A DNA stretch of 64,000 nt from Pseudoalteromonas phenolica (lineage in GTDB: Bacteria > Pseudomonadota > Gammaproteobacteria > Enterobacterales > Alteromonadaceae), in assembly GCF_005876835.1 (NCBI RefSeq), contig NZ_PPSW01000012.1, positions 1-64,000 of the forward strand, written 5' to 3'. The notes below the pieces were generated by a model. That model ran no database searches. It saw nothing but the letters and a program-made list of their open reading frames with translations, and was not told the DNA's origin. Shown in pieces: positions 55,409-64,000 of this stretch (its first letter is position 1; each line of letters opens with the position of its first letter). A program made the position numbers and the translations under genes.

Positions 55409-56386
55409 CTAAGGCAGCGCTTGCCCTCTCGCGCTAACGAAGAGGCTATACCATTCATCTCTGGTCAGCTCAAAATCAAGCGCCATGGTCGCACCTTTTA
55501 TTCTATCTAAATTAGTTGTGCCAATTACAGGTTGTATATTACTCGGGTGCTTTAATAGGAATGCCAGTAGAATCGCTTCTGGTGTTGCATGGTGTGCTTC
55601 GGCCAATTCAAAAATGAGTTTCGTAGTTTGTCTCGTCACATGACACTCTGACTGTAAACCTTGCTCTGAGAATCGACCTTTAGCTAAACATCCCCAAGCT
55701 TGGAGTTGTATCTGCTCATTTTGACAATATTCTAAAGTACCACTTACAAAGTCCACCTGATGATTGCCCGCACTGCCCACCATGACACCGTCATTGAGCC
55801 AATCCAGCTTTCCTAAACTCATCTCGATTTGGTTTGCGATTATTGGCAGTTCAAGATGTTTCTGCATATATGAAATCTGGTGATGACTCATGTTAGAAAC
55901 CGCAAAATGATTAACCTTGCCTGCTGATTTTAACTCTAATAATGTCTCAGCCAACTCTTCAACTTGCATTAAAGGATCTGGCCTGTGTAGCATTAAAATG
56001 TCTAAGTACTCTGTATTTAAACGTCTTAAACTGCCTTCAACTGAGTGCTTGATCCACTTTTCAGAGAAGTCATAACGGCCAGGTAAAACCCCTTCTTTAA
56101 AACGGATCCCACATTTAGATTGCAGTATCATGTTTTCTCTCAGTTCAGGCTTTTTCTTTAACACTTCACCAAAAACCTGCTCAGCTTTACCATTTCGATA
56201 GATATCAGCATGGTCGAAGAAATTAATACCATAAGCCATAGCCGCTTCAATCACAGAATGAGCGTGTGAGATATCTTTATTCATAATCGAAGAATTATCC
56301 CACTCACCGCCTAAACCCATGCACCCGTATGCAATGCGACTAGATTGAGGGTAATATTTTTGAAGTGGTAAAGTCTGTTTTGTCAT
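55409..56386 (-). CDS. Aldo/keto reductase (YdhF-like)
   Basis: The 325-aa NADPH-dependent oxidoreductase has the TIM-barrel signatures of the family: FFDHADIYRNGKAE with the catalytic Asp and Tyr, QSKCGIR with the Lys, and YLDILMLHRPDPL. The C-terminal cofactor segment PVIGTTNLDRIKGA is present. Its substrate is unknown. It is divergent from a LysR gene, which probably regulates it. Confidence 0.9.
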   Translation of the reverse strand: MTKQTLPLQKYYPQSSRIAYGCMGLGGEWDNSSIMNKDISHAHSVIEAAMAYGINFFDHADIYRNGKAEQVFGEVLKKKPELRENMILQSKCGIRFKEGVLPGRYDFSEKWIKHSVEGSLRRLNTEYLDILMLHRPDPLMQVEELAETLLELKSAGKVNHFAVSNMSHHQISYMQKHLELPIIANQIEMSLGKLDWLNDGVMVGSAGNHQVDFVSGTLEYCQNEQIQLQAWGCLAKGRFSEQGLQSECHVTRQTTKLIFELAEAHHATPEAILLAFLLKHPSNIQPVIGTTNLDRIKGATMALDFELTRDEWYSLFVSARGQALP

Positions 56387-56463
56387 TAAGTCACCTTAAT
56401 TTGTTTTTAGTCTCTTTAGTTTATTGTTCTGTGCCATGAATAAAAGGGTATAATTGAGAAAAC

Positions 56464-56485
56464 ATTGTTTTATATAGCAAACAAT
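56464..56485. promoter_or_regulatory. Dyad upstream of the lysR gene
   Basis: ATTGTTT and AAACAAT form a perfect 7-bp dyad with an 8-bp spacer, ending 7 bp before the LysR start codon and inside the divergent promoter region. It is the best candidate for the LysR binding site. Confidence 0.6.
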
Positions 56486-56492
56486 AATATCT

Positions 56493-57359
56493 ATGAACGA
56501 ACATAAACGTGTTGAGTTACTGATGCTATTTTTAACACTAGCAGAACAACTTAGCTTTACAAAAGCCGCTGAGCAGTTAGGGATCTCTAAAGGTTATCTG
56601 TCTGAAAAAATAAAACTGCTTGAAGCCCATTTAAAAACGCCTTTAGTCATCAGAACAACGCGTAGTGTCAAACTTACCGCTCAAGGTGTTCATGTTTATG
56701 AGCAAGCATTGCAAATAAGAACCCAGTTGTTTGATATAGAAAAAACCACTGACTCACAACAAGTTGCTGGGGTTTTAAGACTCACTGCGCCAAAAATGTT
56801 TGCGAGCACCTTTCTTTTCGACATTTGCCATAAGTTTAAACAACTGTACCCGAATATTGAGTTTGTAATTAATTCAAGTTACCGAACATTTAATTTAAAC
56901 CAACAAGATTTTGATTTGGCTTTTCGTGCCACCTCATCACCGCCAGATAACATGGTTGCCAATAAACTGTTCGACTATGAGCATATCATTGTTGCCTCAC
57001 CGAGTTATTTGAAATCAAGTAGCTCAATAGACTCGCTTGTTGATTTAGAAAACCACCAGTGCCTAACAGTGACTGAGCAAACCATCTGGCCTTTTAATTC
57101 CCAACAAGTAAGCGTCAATGGTTGGCTGTCGAGTAACGACAACCACATCTTAAAGCGCTCTGCCCAACAGGGCGCGGGGATTTTCAGGATCGCGAATTAT
57201 TTCGTTAAAGATGAGCTAGATTCTGGTCAGCTCGTTGAGGTATTACAACAAGAAAAAATAAAAGACAGTGGCGGGCTTTATATGCTCTACCCTCAGCTCA
57301 TTTACCCGCCTTACAAACTGAGAGTATTTATCGATTTTGTGAAAGCTTATTTTCAATAA
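56493..57359 (+). CDS. LysR-family transcriptional regulator
   Basis: The 288-aa protein has the LysR winged helix (SFTKAAEQLGISKGYLSEKIKLLEAHLKTPLVIRTTRSVKLT at about 22-63) and a substrate-binding effector domain of the CrgA/AaeR subgroup. It is divergently placed to the aldo/keto reductase gene, the usual arrangement for a LysR protein and its target. Confidence 0.9.
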   Translation: MNEHKRVELLMLFLTLAEQLSFTKAAEQLGISKGYLSEKIKLLEAHLKTPLVIRTTRSVKLTAQGVHVYEQALQIRTQLFDIEKTTDSQQVAGVLRLTAPKMFASTFLFDICHKFKQLYPNIEFVINSSYRTFNLNQQDFDLAFRATSSPPDNMVANKLFDYEHIIVASPSYLKSSSSIDSLVDLENHQCLTVTEQTIWPFNSQQVSVNGWLSSNDNHILKRSAQQGAGIFRIANYFVKDELDSGQLVEVLQQEKIKDSGGLYMLYPQLIYPPYKLRVFIDFVKAYFQ

Positions 57360-57364
57360 GCTTT

Positions 57365-58372
57365 TTAAGTAAGCTTAACAACCGGTCGCTTAATGCAGGT
57401 TTGGTTCAAAAGGCACTGTAACGTGTCTTTAACGCTTTCGACGTTAAACTCAATCAATTCTATTTCTGGTGCTTGTATGGCACCACTTTCAATACCCTTT
57501 AAAAGCGTCTCGCCCATAAAACATAAATGTTGCTGTGCGCATAAACTATTTGCCAACCAAGCACCTGCAATCGACACCACGCCAATATTAGGCGCTTTTT
57601 CGAATAGTAGCTCTTCAGGGATTGCAGAAAACCCATTTAGACAGGCTATACGCCCACAGAAACTCAGTTTTTGAATATCTTGAACGACACTTTCTTTGCC
57701 AATTGTGTTAATCACACAATCAAAGCCATCAGGGCCAATTTCGTGCTTTATTTGGGCACAGATTGCATCGTCTTTTTTACTACAATCAAACACAAAGTCA
57801 GCACCCAGTTTTTTCAAACGTTTATGATGCGCCTTTTGAGCAAACGCAAATACTTGTGCTCCCTGTTTTTTTGCATACTGAATCGCAAAATGAGCCACTG
57901 CACCTTGTGCGCTGTTTATTGCGAGTGTGTCTCCTTCTTGCAACTTAAGTTTTTCAAGTGCAAGCAATGCCGCCATACCCGAGTTTGGCAATGCAACAGC
58001 TAATTCGCTTTCGATTAGCTCTGGTAACTCAGAAACCGCATGATTTGGCATAACAGTAAATTGCTTTAGCATGCCTTGCTGGGCAAGGTTCGCATGAAAT
58101 AAAACCCGTGCGCCTTTAGCCGGAAATACCCCTTTTGGTGCATCAACAACCGTACCCACAGCATCTGAGCCCAAAATATGCGGATATTGCCACTGGCTAA
58201 AGCCTTTTACAGCAAAGCTGGCATCTAAATGATTTAACGCGACATACTCTACTTTTATCAACAGTTCATTACCTCTAGGAGTAGGCAAATCGAGTTGTGT
58301 CATTTCCAAATCGAAGTCAGCCCCATGTTGGCGTAACTCCAATGCATTCATTTTGTTGTTATCCTTGTACAT
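57365..58372 (-). CDS. Zinc-independent alcohol dehydrogenase/quinone oxidoreductase-like protein
   Basis: The 335-aa MDR-superfamily protein has a GroES-like N-terminal domain (LNHLDASFAVKGF and LGSDAVGTVV) and a Rossmann domain (INSAQGAVAHFAIQYAKKQGAQVFAF). The structural-zinc cysteines are absent, so a quinone-oxidoreductase-type enzyme is likely. AGGAGG stands just before the ATG at 58372; a second ATG lies 7 codons inside. It follows the outer-membrane factor gene by 13 bp as the last gene of the RND operon. Confidence 0.85.
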   Translation of the reverse strand: MYKDNNKMNALELRQHGADFDLEMTQLDLPTPRGNELLIKVEYVALNHLDASFAVKGFSQWQYPHILGSDAVGTVVDAPKGVFPAKGARVLFHANLAQQGMLKQFTVMPNHAVSELPELIESELAVALPNSGMAALLALEKLKLQEGDTLAINSAQGAVAHFAIQYAKKQGAQVFAFAQKAHHKRLKKLGADFVFDCSKKDDAICAQIKHEIGPDGFDCVINTIGKESVVQDIQKLSFCGRIACLNGFSAIPEELLFEKAPNIGVVSIAGAWLANSLCAQQHLCFMGETLLKGIESGAIQAPEIELIEFNVESVKDTLQCLLNQTCIKRPVVKLT

Positions 58373-58385
58373 GAGGCCTCCTCTT

Positions 58386-59804
58386 TTAAAGGTTAGATAC
58401 TAATTGTGATGACCAGCCACCGCTCAATTGGCTATATGCTGCAACAGAAGCACTTAACCATTGGTTATGGGTCAACACTTGGCTGCGCTCAGCACTGAGC
58501 ACGTCTTGTCTTGCTGCAAGCAAATCAAGGTAGGCTAATTGCCCTTCTTGATATCCCGCTTCAGCTTGTTGATAGGCAGCTCGCGCGGCTTTTACAGTTT
58601 GCGTAGAGAGTGCATATTGCTGCTGAGCATGTTGCAGCGCACGCAAAGACAATTCGGTTTGCGACAATGCATCGGTCAAAGTTTGCTTATAACTGTGATA
58701 GCTTGCTTCTGAAAATGCAGTTTGAGCGTCAAGTTGAGCTAATAACTGCGGGTAACTGAATAAAGACCAATTGATGCTTGGCGTAACTTGCCAATTCGAT
58801 TGGGTATTATTGAAGTTCATACCCGGCATATTTAATACGCCAGCAAAGGCCGATAAGCTAATATCAGGATAAAGCGCACGCTCTGCACTTTGTGCCAAAT
58901 AACCTTGTTGATGTACCTTGGCCATGGCTGAGCGAATATCACCGCGCTGCATGAGTGCGTCATCTGCCGATTGTACATTCACTGTTAAATTAAGCGCATC
59001 GTAATCTGTTTGACTCAACACAGTGAAACTAAGTTCATCGGCACGTTTATAGGTTAGTGCACTTAAAATTTGCTCAACTTGGGCAAGCTCAACACCAATT
59101 TGAGGTAATCGTTGCTTGAGCTCAAAGTACTGCACACGTGTTCGGTTTAACTCAAGCTCTGTCGCTATGCCCTCCTCAATACGCACTTGAATGATCTCCA
59201 TCGAGTCTTCAAGTGCTTTTAATTGGTTAAGGGTTAATGCCTGTTGCTGTTGTAAGTTTTGCCATTGTAAAAAACTACGAACAGACATGCTAACCAGCTC
59301 AGTCACTAACTGCTGATATTGCGCTTGGCTATCAACTGCCACCGCTTCTGCCGCTGAAGTGAGTGCTGCAATGCGACCCGACAAATCCAGTTGCCAATTC
59401 ATGTTACCACCCGCGGTTGCTGAACTCACAACATCTGCGTTTGGATTTGAACTACTAGGCGTATTAGAACGGTTACCAGATACCGCTAAGCCACCTTGCG
59501 GTAGGTTTGCGTGTTGCTGAGCTGACAACCCAGCAAGGGCGGCGCGCAAACGCGCCATTGAAGCTTTCAAATTTTGGTTTTTGTCCAATACATCAACCAC
59601 AAGTTGGTCTAACTCAGCGATGTTCAGTTGCTGCCACCAGTTTTGTTCGCTTTGTTTCGACACTTCAGATAACAACACATGTGTGCTTAACGCATTACTG
59701 AAAGATTGCGACGTTTGCTGTGCTTGGTCAATATTTGGGGCACTTGCGCATCCTGCCAATACAGCCAGAGCAATGCCCGATAACGTCATTTTAAATACGC
59801 GCAT
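58386..59804 (-). CDS. RND efflux outer-membrane lipoprotein (OprM/NodT family)
   Basis: The 472-aa protein starts MRVFKMTLSGIALAVLAGCAS with lipobox LAGC and has two outer-efflux-protein repeats typical of trimeric TolC-like channels. It supplies the outer-membrane exit of the tripartite pump. It starts 1 bp after the pump gene, so translation is likely coupled. Confidence 0.93.
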   Translation of the reverse strand: MRVFKMTLSGIALAVLAGCASAPNIDQAQQTSQSFSNALSTHVLLSEVSKQSEQNWWQQLNIAELDQLVVDVLDKNQNLKASMARLRAALAGLSAQQHANLPQGGLAVSGNRSNTPSSSNPNADVVSSATAGGNMNWQLDLSGRIAALTSAAEAVAVDSQAQYQQLVTELVSMSVRSFLQWQNLQQQQALTLNQLKALEDSMEIIQVRIEEGIATELELNRTRVQYFELKQRLPQIGVELAQVEQILSALTYKRADELSFTVLSQTDYDALNLTVNVQSADDALMQRGDIRSAMAKVHQQGYLAQSAERALYPDISLSAFAGVLNMPGMNFNNTQSNWQVTPSINWSLFSYPQLLAQLDAQTAFSEASYHSYKQTLTDALSQTELSLRALQHAQQQYALSTQTVKAARAAYQQAEAGYQEGQLAYLDLLAARQDVLSAERSQVLTHNQWLSASVAAYSQLSGGWSSQLVSNL

Positions 59805-59805
59805 T

Positions 59806-62800
59806 TTATTGCTCCTTAGCCGTTACTAGACGATAGAATACTGGCGTGAATAATAAGCCAAATACCGTTACACCAATCATGCCGAAGAATACGGCATTAC
59901 CCATTGCTTGACGCATTTCAGCCCCTGCGCCTGATGCCAGTACCAGAGGTACTACACCTGCCGTAAAGGCAATTGATGTCATCAGTATTGGACGAAGACG
60001 TAAACGACACGCTTCAATGATCGCCTCTAGATGCGTTGCGCCTTGTAAGTGCTTATCTCTGGCAAATTCGACCATTAAGATTGCATTCTTAGAAGCCAGC
60101 GCAACCAGTACAATCAAAGCAATTTGCGTAAAGATATTATTATCGCCACCGAGCATGTATACACCTGCCAGCGCTGAGAAAATCGTCATTGGTACAATTA
60201 AAATAATCGACAATGGTAAACGTAAGCTTTCATATTGCGCTGCCAATACCATGAAGACCAATACAACCACCAGTGGGAATACATACACCATAGTATTACC
60301 CGCTAAGATCTGTTGATACGTCACCTCAGTCCACTCATAGGTGATCCCTTCTGGCAGTGTTTTCGCCAGTACCGCTTCAATCGCTTGTTGCGCTTGGTCT
60401 GAGCTATAACCCGGTGCCGGGCTGCCGTTCAATTCAGCGGTAACATAACCGTTATAGTGCATCACACGATCAGGACCTGTAGTTTCTTCTACAGTCACAA
60501 CAGAACCTAGAGGCACCATGAGACCTGCAGCATTGCGCACTTTTAAGTTGTTGATCTGCTCTTTCTTCGACCTAAACTTCGCTTCAGCTTGCGCTTTTAC
60601 TTGATAAGTACGGCCAAACATATTGAAGTCATTCACGTATGCAGAACCTAAATAGACTTGCAGTGCGTTGAATACTTCGTCTAACGGAATGCCTTGAATT
60701 AGCGCTTGCTCACGGTCAATGTTAATGTCCATTTGCGGTACTTGAATTCTAAAGCTTGAATATAAGCCCATGAGTGCGGGGTCTTTTTGTGCAGCGCCAA
60801 TGGTTGCTTGCAGTGCAGCAAATAGCGCTTCAAACCCTTGGTTACTTCTGTCTTCAATTTGAAGTTTAAAGCCACCCGTTGTACCTAAACCCAGAATTGG
60901 CGGTGGTGGGAATACGGCCACAAACGCTTCATCAATGGCAGCAAAACGTTGGTTTAATTGCATTGCAATGGCAAAGGCCGACAAGCTAGGGTCGTTACGT
61001 TCGCTAAAATCATCCAGTGGCGTGAACACAATGCCGCTATTGGTACTATTGGTGAAGCCATTGACCGATAAACCAGGGAAAGCAACCGTATGCGCAACGC
61101 CCGGTACTTCAAGGGCGATCTCTTGCATTTGCTTAATCACTTCTTCAGTTCTATCAAGGCTTGCTGCATCAGGCAGTTGTGCCACTGCAACTAAATATTG
61201 CTTGTCTTGCTGAGGAATAAAACCACCCGGTACAGAGTTGAATAAGCCAATAGTTGAGCCAACTAAGGCAAGATACACCACACCAACAACCACACTCATA
61301 CGGATCAGCTTTTTCACGACTTTTTCGTAGCCTTGTGCGCCTTTATCAAATAAGCGATTGAATGGTTTGAATAACCAAGTACCGAATAACGCGTTCAGCA
61401 GTTTTGTCAGCTTATCTTGTGGTGCATCATGTGGCTTTAATAAAATTGCCGACAATGCAGGTGATAAAGTTAATGAGTTAAACGCAGAAATAAGTGTTGA
61501 AATTGTAATGGTTAATGCAAACTGCTTATAAAATTGTCCTGAAAGACCGGTAATAAACGCCGTAGGGATGAATACCGCACACAGGACAAACGCAATCGCA
61601 ATAATTGGCCCTGTTACTTCGCTCATAGCGATTTTAGTGGCCTCAAATGGGCTATGACCATCGGCAATATTACGCTCAACGTTTTCAACAACAACAATGG
61701 CATCATCCACAACAATACCGATTGCCAAAACAAGACCAAACAACGACAAGGTATTAATAGACACGCCCAGTAATTGCATGATGGCAAAAGTACCAACCAA
61801 TGACACTGGCACAGCAATTAAAGGAATAATAGAGGCGCGCCAGGTTTGTAAGAACAACACCACAACCACAACAACCAATAGGATCGCTTCTGCTAGGGTT
61901 GCAATCACGGCATCAATTGAGCCACGAACGAAAACCGTTGGATCATAGGCAATTTCATACGTCATACCTGCAGGAAAATCTTGCTGCAAACGCGCCATGG
62001 TTTCACGCACATCATCCGATAGCTGAATTGCGTTTGAGCCAGGGCGCTGGAACACAGGCATCGCGAGTGCAGGCTGGTTATCTAGCATGGCACGCAGTGC
62101 ATAGTTCTCTTGACCCAGTTCAATTTTAGCTATGTCTTTAAGACGTGTAAGTTGACCGTTTTCACCCACTTTGATGATGACTTGCTCAAATTCTTCGATG
62201 CTTTCTAAACGCCCTTTTACGTTTAACAGAATTTGAAACTGGTTTTCTTCAGGCGAAGGTTGTGCCCCTAAAGAGCCTGCTGCCACTTGTTGGTTTTGCG
62301 TGCGCAAAGCGCCCATTACATCTGTCGCTGTGAGGTTACGTGCTGCTAATGCATCTGGGTTTAACCACACACGCATTGAATATTTTGAACCGCCGAATAG
62401 CTGTAAGTCACCCACACCCGGTAAACGCTTAAGCTCATCTTTGATATAAATGTCAGCATAGTTCGCCATATATGCGGTATCTTGAGCGCCATCAGGTGAA
62501 ACCAAGTGCACCACCATCGCCAAGTTGGGTGACGACTTTTGTGCCGTTACACCTAAGCGCTGTACTTCTTGTGGTAAACGCGGCAAGGCGTTATTCACTC
62601 GGTTTTGCACCTGTACTTGCGCTTGGTCAAGATCAGTCCCCAGTGCAAATGTCACCGTTAAGGTTAAACGACCATCACTGGTAGCTTGAGATGAGTGATA
62701 CAGCATATTCTCAAGGCCATTGAGCTCTTGCTCAAGGGGCGTTGCAACCGTTTGTGAGATAACTTTTGGGTTGGCACCTGGATACGTTGCGTTTACAACT

Positions 62801-62934
62801 ACCGTAGGTGGCACCACTTCTGGATACTCACTTACTGGTAGCTGAAACAATGAAATCGCTCCGGTGATCACGAAGATCAAAGAGAGCATGGCCGCGAATA
62901 TAGGCCTTGAGATAAAAAAGTGTGAAAAGTTCAT
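59806..62934 (-). CDS. RND multidrug efflux permease (MexF/AcrB type)
   Basis: The 1042-aa inner-membrane pump starts MNFSHFFISRPIFAAML and has the HAE1 family hallmarks: YPEVVPPTVVV, GANPKVISQTVATPLEQ and GIVVDDAIVVVENVER, whose aspartates form the proton relay. The late ASKNAILMVEFA and GAGAEMRQAMGNAVFFGM segments are also present. It uses the proton gradient to export drugs or other hydrophobic compounds. The start of the sequence is closest to the MexF branch. It follows the adaptor gene by 8 bp. Confidence 0.95.
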   Translation of the reverse strand: MNFSHFFISRPIFAAMLSLIFVITGAISLFQLPVSEYPEVVPPTVVVNATYPGANPKVISQTVATPLEQELNGLENMLYHSSQATSDGRLTLTVTFALGTDLDQAQVQVQNRVNNALPRLPQEVQRLGVTAQKSSPNLAMVVHLVSPDGAQDTAYMANYADIYIKDELKRLPGVGDLQLFGGSKYSMRVWLNPDALAARNLTATDVMGALRTQNQQVAAGSLGAQPSPEENQFQILLNVKGRLESIEEFEQVIIKVGENGQLTRLKDIAKIELGQENYALRAMLDNQPALAMPVFQRPGSNAIQLSDDVRETMARLQQDFPAGMTYEIAYDPTVFVRGSIDAVIATLAEAILLVVVVVVLFLQTWRASIIPLIAVPVSLVGTFAIMQLLGVSINTLSLFGLVLAIGIVVDDAIVVVENVERNIADGHSPFEATKIAMSEVTGPIIAIAFVLCAVFIPTAFITGLSGQFYKQFALTITISTLISAFNSLTLSPALSAILLKPHDAPQDKLTKLLNALFGTWLFKPFNRLFDKGAQGYEKVVKKLIRMSVVVGVVYLALVGSTIGLFNSVPGGFIPQQDKQYLVAVAQLPDAASLDRTEEVIKQMQEIALEVPGVAHTVAFPGLSVNGFTNSTNSGIVFTPLDDFSERNDPSLSAFAIAMQLNQRFAAIDEAFVAVFPPPPILGLGTTGGFKLQIEDRSNQGFEALFAALQATIGAAQKDPALMGLYSSFRIQVPQMDINIDREQALIQGIPLDEVFNALQVYLGSAYVNDFNMFGRTYQVKAQAEAKFRSKKEQINNLKVRNAAGLMVPLGSVVTVEETTGPDRVMHYNGYVTAELNGSPAPGYSSDQAQQAIEAVLAKTLPEGITYEWTEVTYQQILAGNTMVYVFPLVVVLVFMVLAAQYESLRLPLSIILIVPMTIFSALAGVYMLGGDNNIFTQIALIVLVALASKNAILMVEFARDKHLQGATHLEAIIEACRLRLRPILMTSIAFTAGVVPLVLASGAGAEMRQAMGNAVFFGMIGVTVFGLLFTPVFYRLVTAKEQ

Positions 62935-62942
62935 AATACTCT

Positions 62943-64000
62943 CTACTTCGCTGCGCTAACTAATAAATCACTTGAGGTATTTGTAGACTTAAGAACAAAC
63001 TGAGTATTCTCAAAATTAAATGCCACCTTATTCGGTGTAATTGGCATACCCGGACCAACGCGCGCTGGGCCATTTACTGCAATGCGTTCGCCACGAACTA
63101 AACCGCTTTTGATGGCACGATACGCACCATAGCGCTCACCGAGTTCGACCAAGCGATATTGCAAGGTGTTATTTTCATCGACGGTTAAAACAAAGCGATT
63201 TTTAAGATCGGTACCAATTGCGCGCTCTGGTACAATTGCCAAGGTTTTTGGTGTTTCTGCAGCCATTGAAATACGCGCAAAGGCACCCGGTTTTAAGTTA
63301 TGCGCTTGCGCGTCAAACACTGCGCGAACACGCAAAGTACCGGTTGTTGGGTTGATTTCGTTATCAATGAAGTCGACTTTACCTGCAATTGGCTGTTGGC
63401 TATTAATGCGTTGTAATTGCACCATCACGCCAGTGTCTGCGTTCATGCCAGCAAACTGTTTGCTCCAAGTGCGTTCGTCTACGTCAAAATACGCATAAAC
63501 CAAGTCATCAGAAACAATGGTTGTAAGGGCTGTATCACCGGCACTCACATAGTTACCTTGCGTGACATCCGCACGAGAAATGACACCGCTGATAGGCGCA
63601 GTTACTTGGCTAAACTCTAAGTCTAATTGCGCTTTTTCAAGCTGTGCAGCAATGGCATTTTTGTTTGCAATGGCACGGCGTAGAGTCGCGTCACGTTGAT
63701 CTGCTTGCTCTGTCGACATGGCGTTTTTAGCAACCAAACGCTGTGCGCGCTTTGCTTCACCTTGCGCTTGGCTTAACGCAGCTTCAGCACTTACAAGTTG
63801 TGCTTTCAAGCTTTCAACCTGAGTTGCAAATGGACGAGGGTCAATGCTAAAAAGTAATTGACCTTTTTCAACGCGCTCACCTTCTTTGAATGCCATGCTT
63901 TTAAGTTGACCAGATACGCGTGGTTTAAGAACAACACGTTCAGGTGCTTCTAAGCGAGTCGTGAAGGTATGCCAAGACTGAACTTCTTCTAATTGAACGT
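62943..64000 (-). CDS. RND periplasmic adaptor, N-terminus outside the window
   Basis: The frame is open to the right edge: the codons before the first in-window Met (63896) encode a normal adaptor segment (LEAPERVVLKPRVSGQLKS), so the true start is beyond 64000. The visible part has the lipoyl half-motif, the alpha-hairpin (about 63,850-63,620), the TAPISGVISRADVTQGNYV segment and the beta-barrel and membrane-proximal domains. It links the pump to the outer-membrane channel. It is the first gene of the operon seen here; any regulator would lie outside. Confidence 0.93.
   Translation of the reverse strand, partial: VQLEEVQSWHTFTTRLEAPERVVLKPRVSGQLKSMAFKEGERVEKGQLLFSIDPRPFATQVESLKAQLVSAEAALSQAQGEAKRAQRLVAKNAMSTEQADQRDATLRRAIANKNAIAAQLEKAQLDLEFSQVTAPISGVISRADVTQGNYVSAGDTALTTIVSDDLVYAYFDVDERTWSKQFAGMNADTGVMVQLQRINSQQPIAGKVDFIDNEINPTTGTLRVRAVFDAQAHNLKPGAFARISMAAETPKTLAIVPERAIGTDLKNRFVLTVDENNTLQYRLVELGERYGAYRAIKSGLVRGERIAVNGPARVGPGMPITPNKVAFNFENTQFVLKSTNTSSDLLVSAAK

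Noticed and set aside
57671-58003. 110-codon plus-strand frame opposite the oxidoreductase gene
   Set aside because: Fully antisense to a well-supported gene with no ribosome site or family resemblance.

Overview
The window looks like part of the chromosome of a marine gammaproteobacterium of the Alteromonadales, most like Pseudoalteromonas. The housekeeping genes (pabB, sdaA, cysB, hrpB, ychJ, betIBA, class I fumarase), the AT-rich base composition and an intergenic repeat at 53.1 kb that I associate with this group all point that way. That placement is inferred from sequence recall, not from a search.

Positions 1 to about 22,984 are the right part of an integrated defence island. From the left it holds an unrecognised 216-codon ORF, a broken ftsZ-like fragment, and a large helicase-phospholipase D protein resembling Mokosh type II (MkoC), which sits behind a perfect 44-bp palindrome. 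Next comes a complete type I BREX operon on the minus strand in the order brxR, brxA, brxB, brxC, pglX, pglZ, brxL. Its promoter (TTGACA, 16 bp, TATATT) carries a perfect dyad over the expected transcription start, a good candidate for the BrxR operator. Behind brxR lie a frameshifted small gene and typical island genes: alpA, a short radC, a DUF2787-like gene, an inovirus Gp2/YfjJ-like gene and an unknown protein with a ribbon-helix-helix-like tail. The island ends at a partial copy of what looks like the 3' end of ssrA (tmRNA), followed by an orphan terminator. The other end and the integrase would be left of the window.

Positions 23 to 32 kb are core genome with an iron theme: ferritin, a Fur-box-fronted fagA-fumC operon, a six-copy 81-bp tandem repeat, and an iron-sulfur class I fumarase. 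Then come pabB, a Nudix hydrolase, sdaA and cysB. Positions 33 to 48 kb hold a purine permease, a Sel1 protein, a sulA-like gene with an odd array of ACTGTA sites, ychJ, three tandem tRNA-Tyr genes, a YgjP-type metallopeptidase, a pentapeptide-repeat potassium channel, a lipoprotein, hrpB and a coupled binding-protein/GGDEF pair.

Positions 48 to 55 kb form an osmoprotection cluster: a beta-lysine acetyltransferase-like gene, betI with a dyad operator, betB, betA, a MITE-like repeat, a short BCCT transporter with a 16-codon leader ORF, and a TorF-type porin. The window closes with an aldo/keto reductase/LysR pair and an RND efflux operon (adaptor cut by the window edge, pump, outer-membrane factor, then a quinone-oxidoreductase-like gene).
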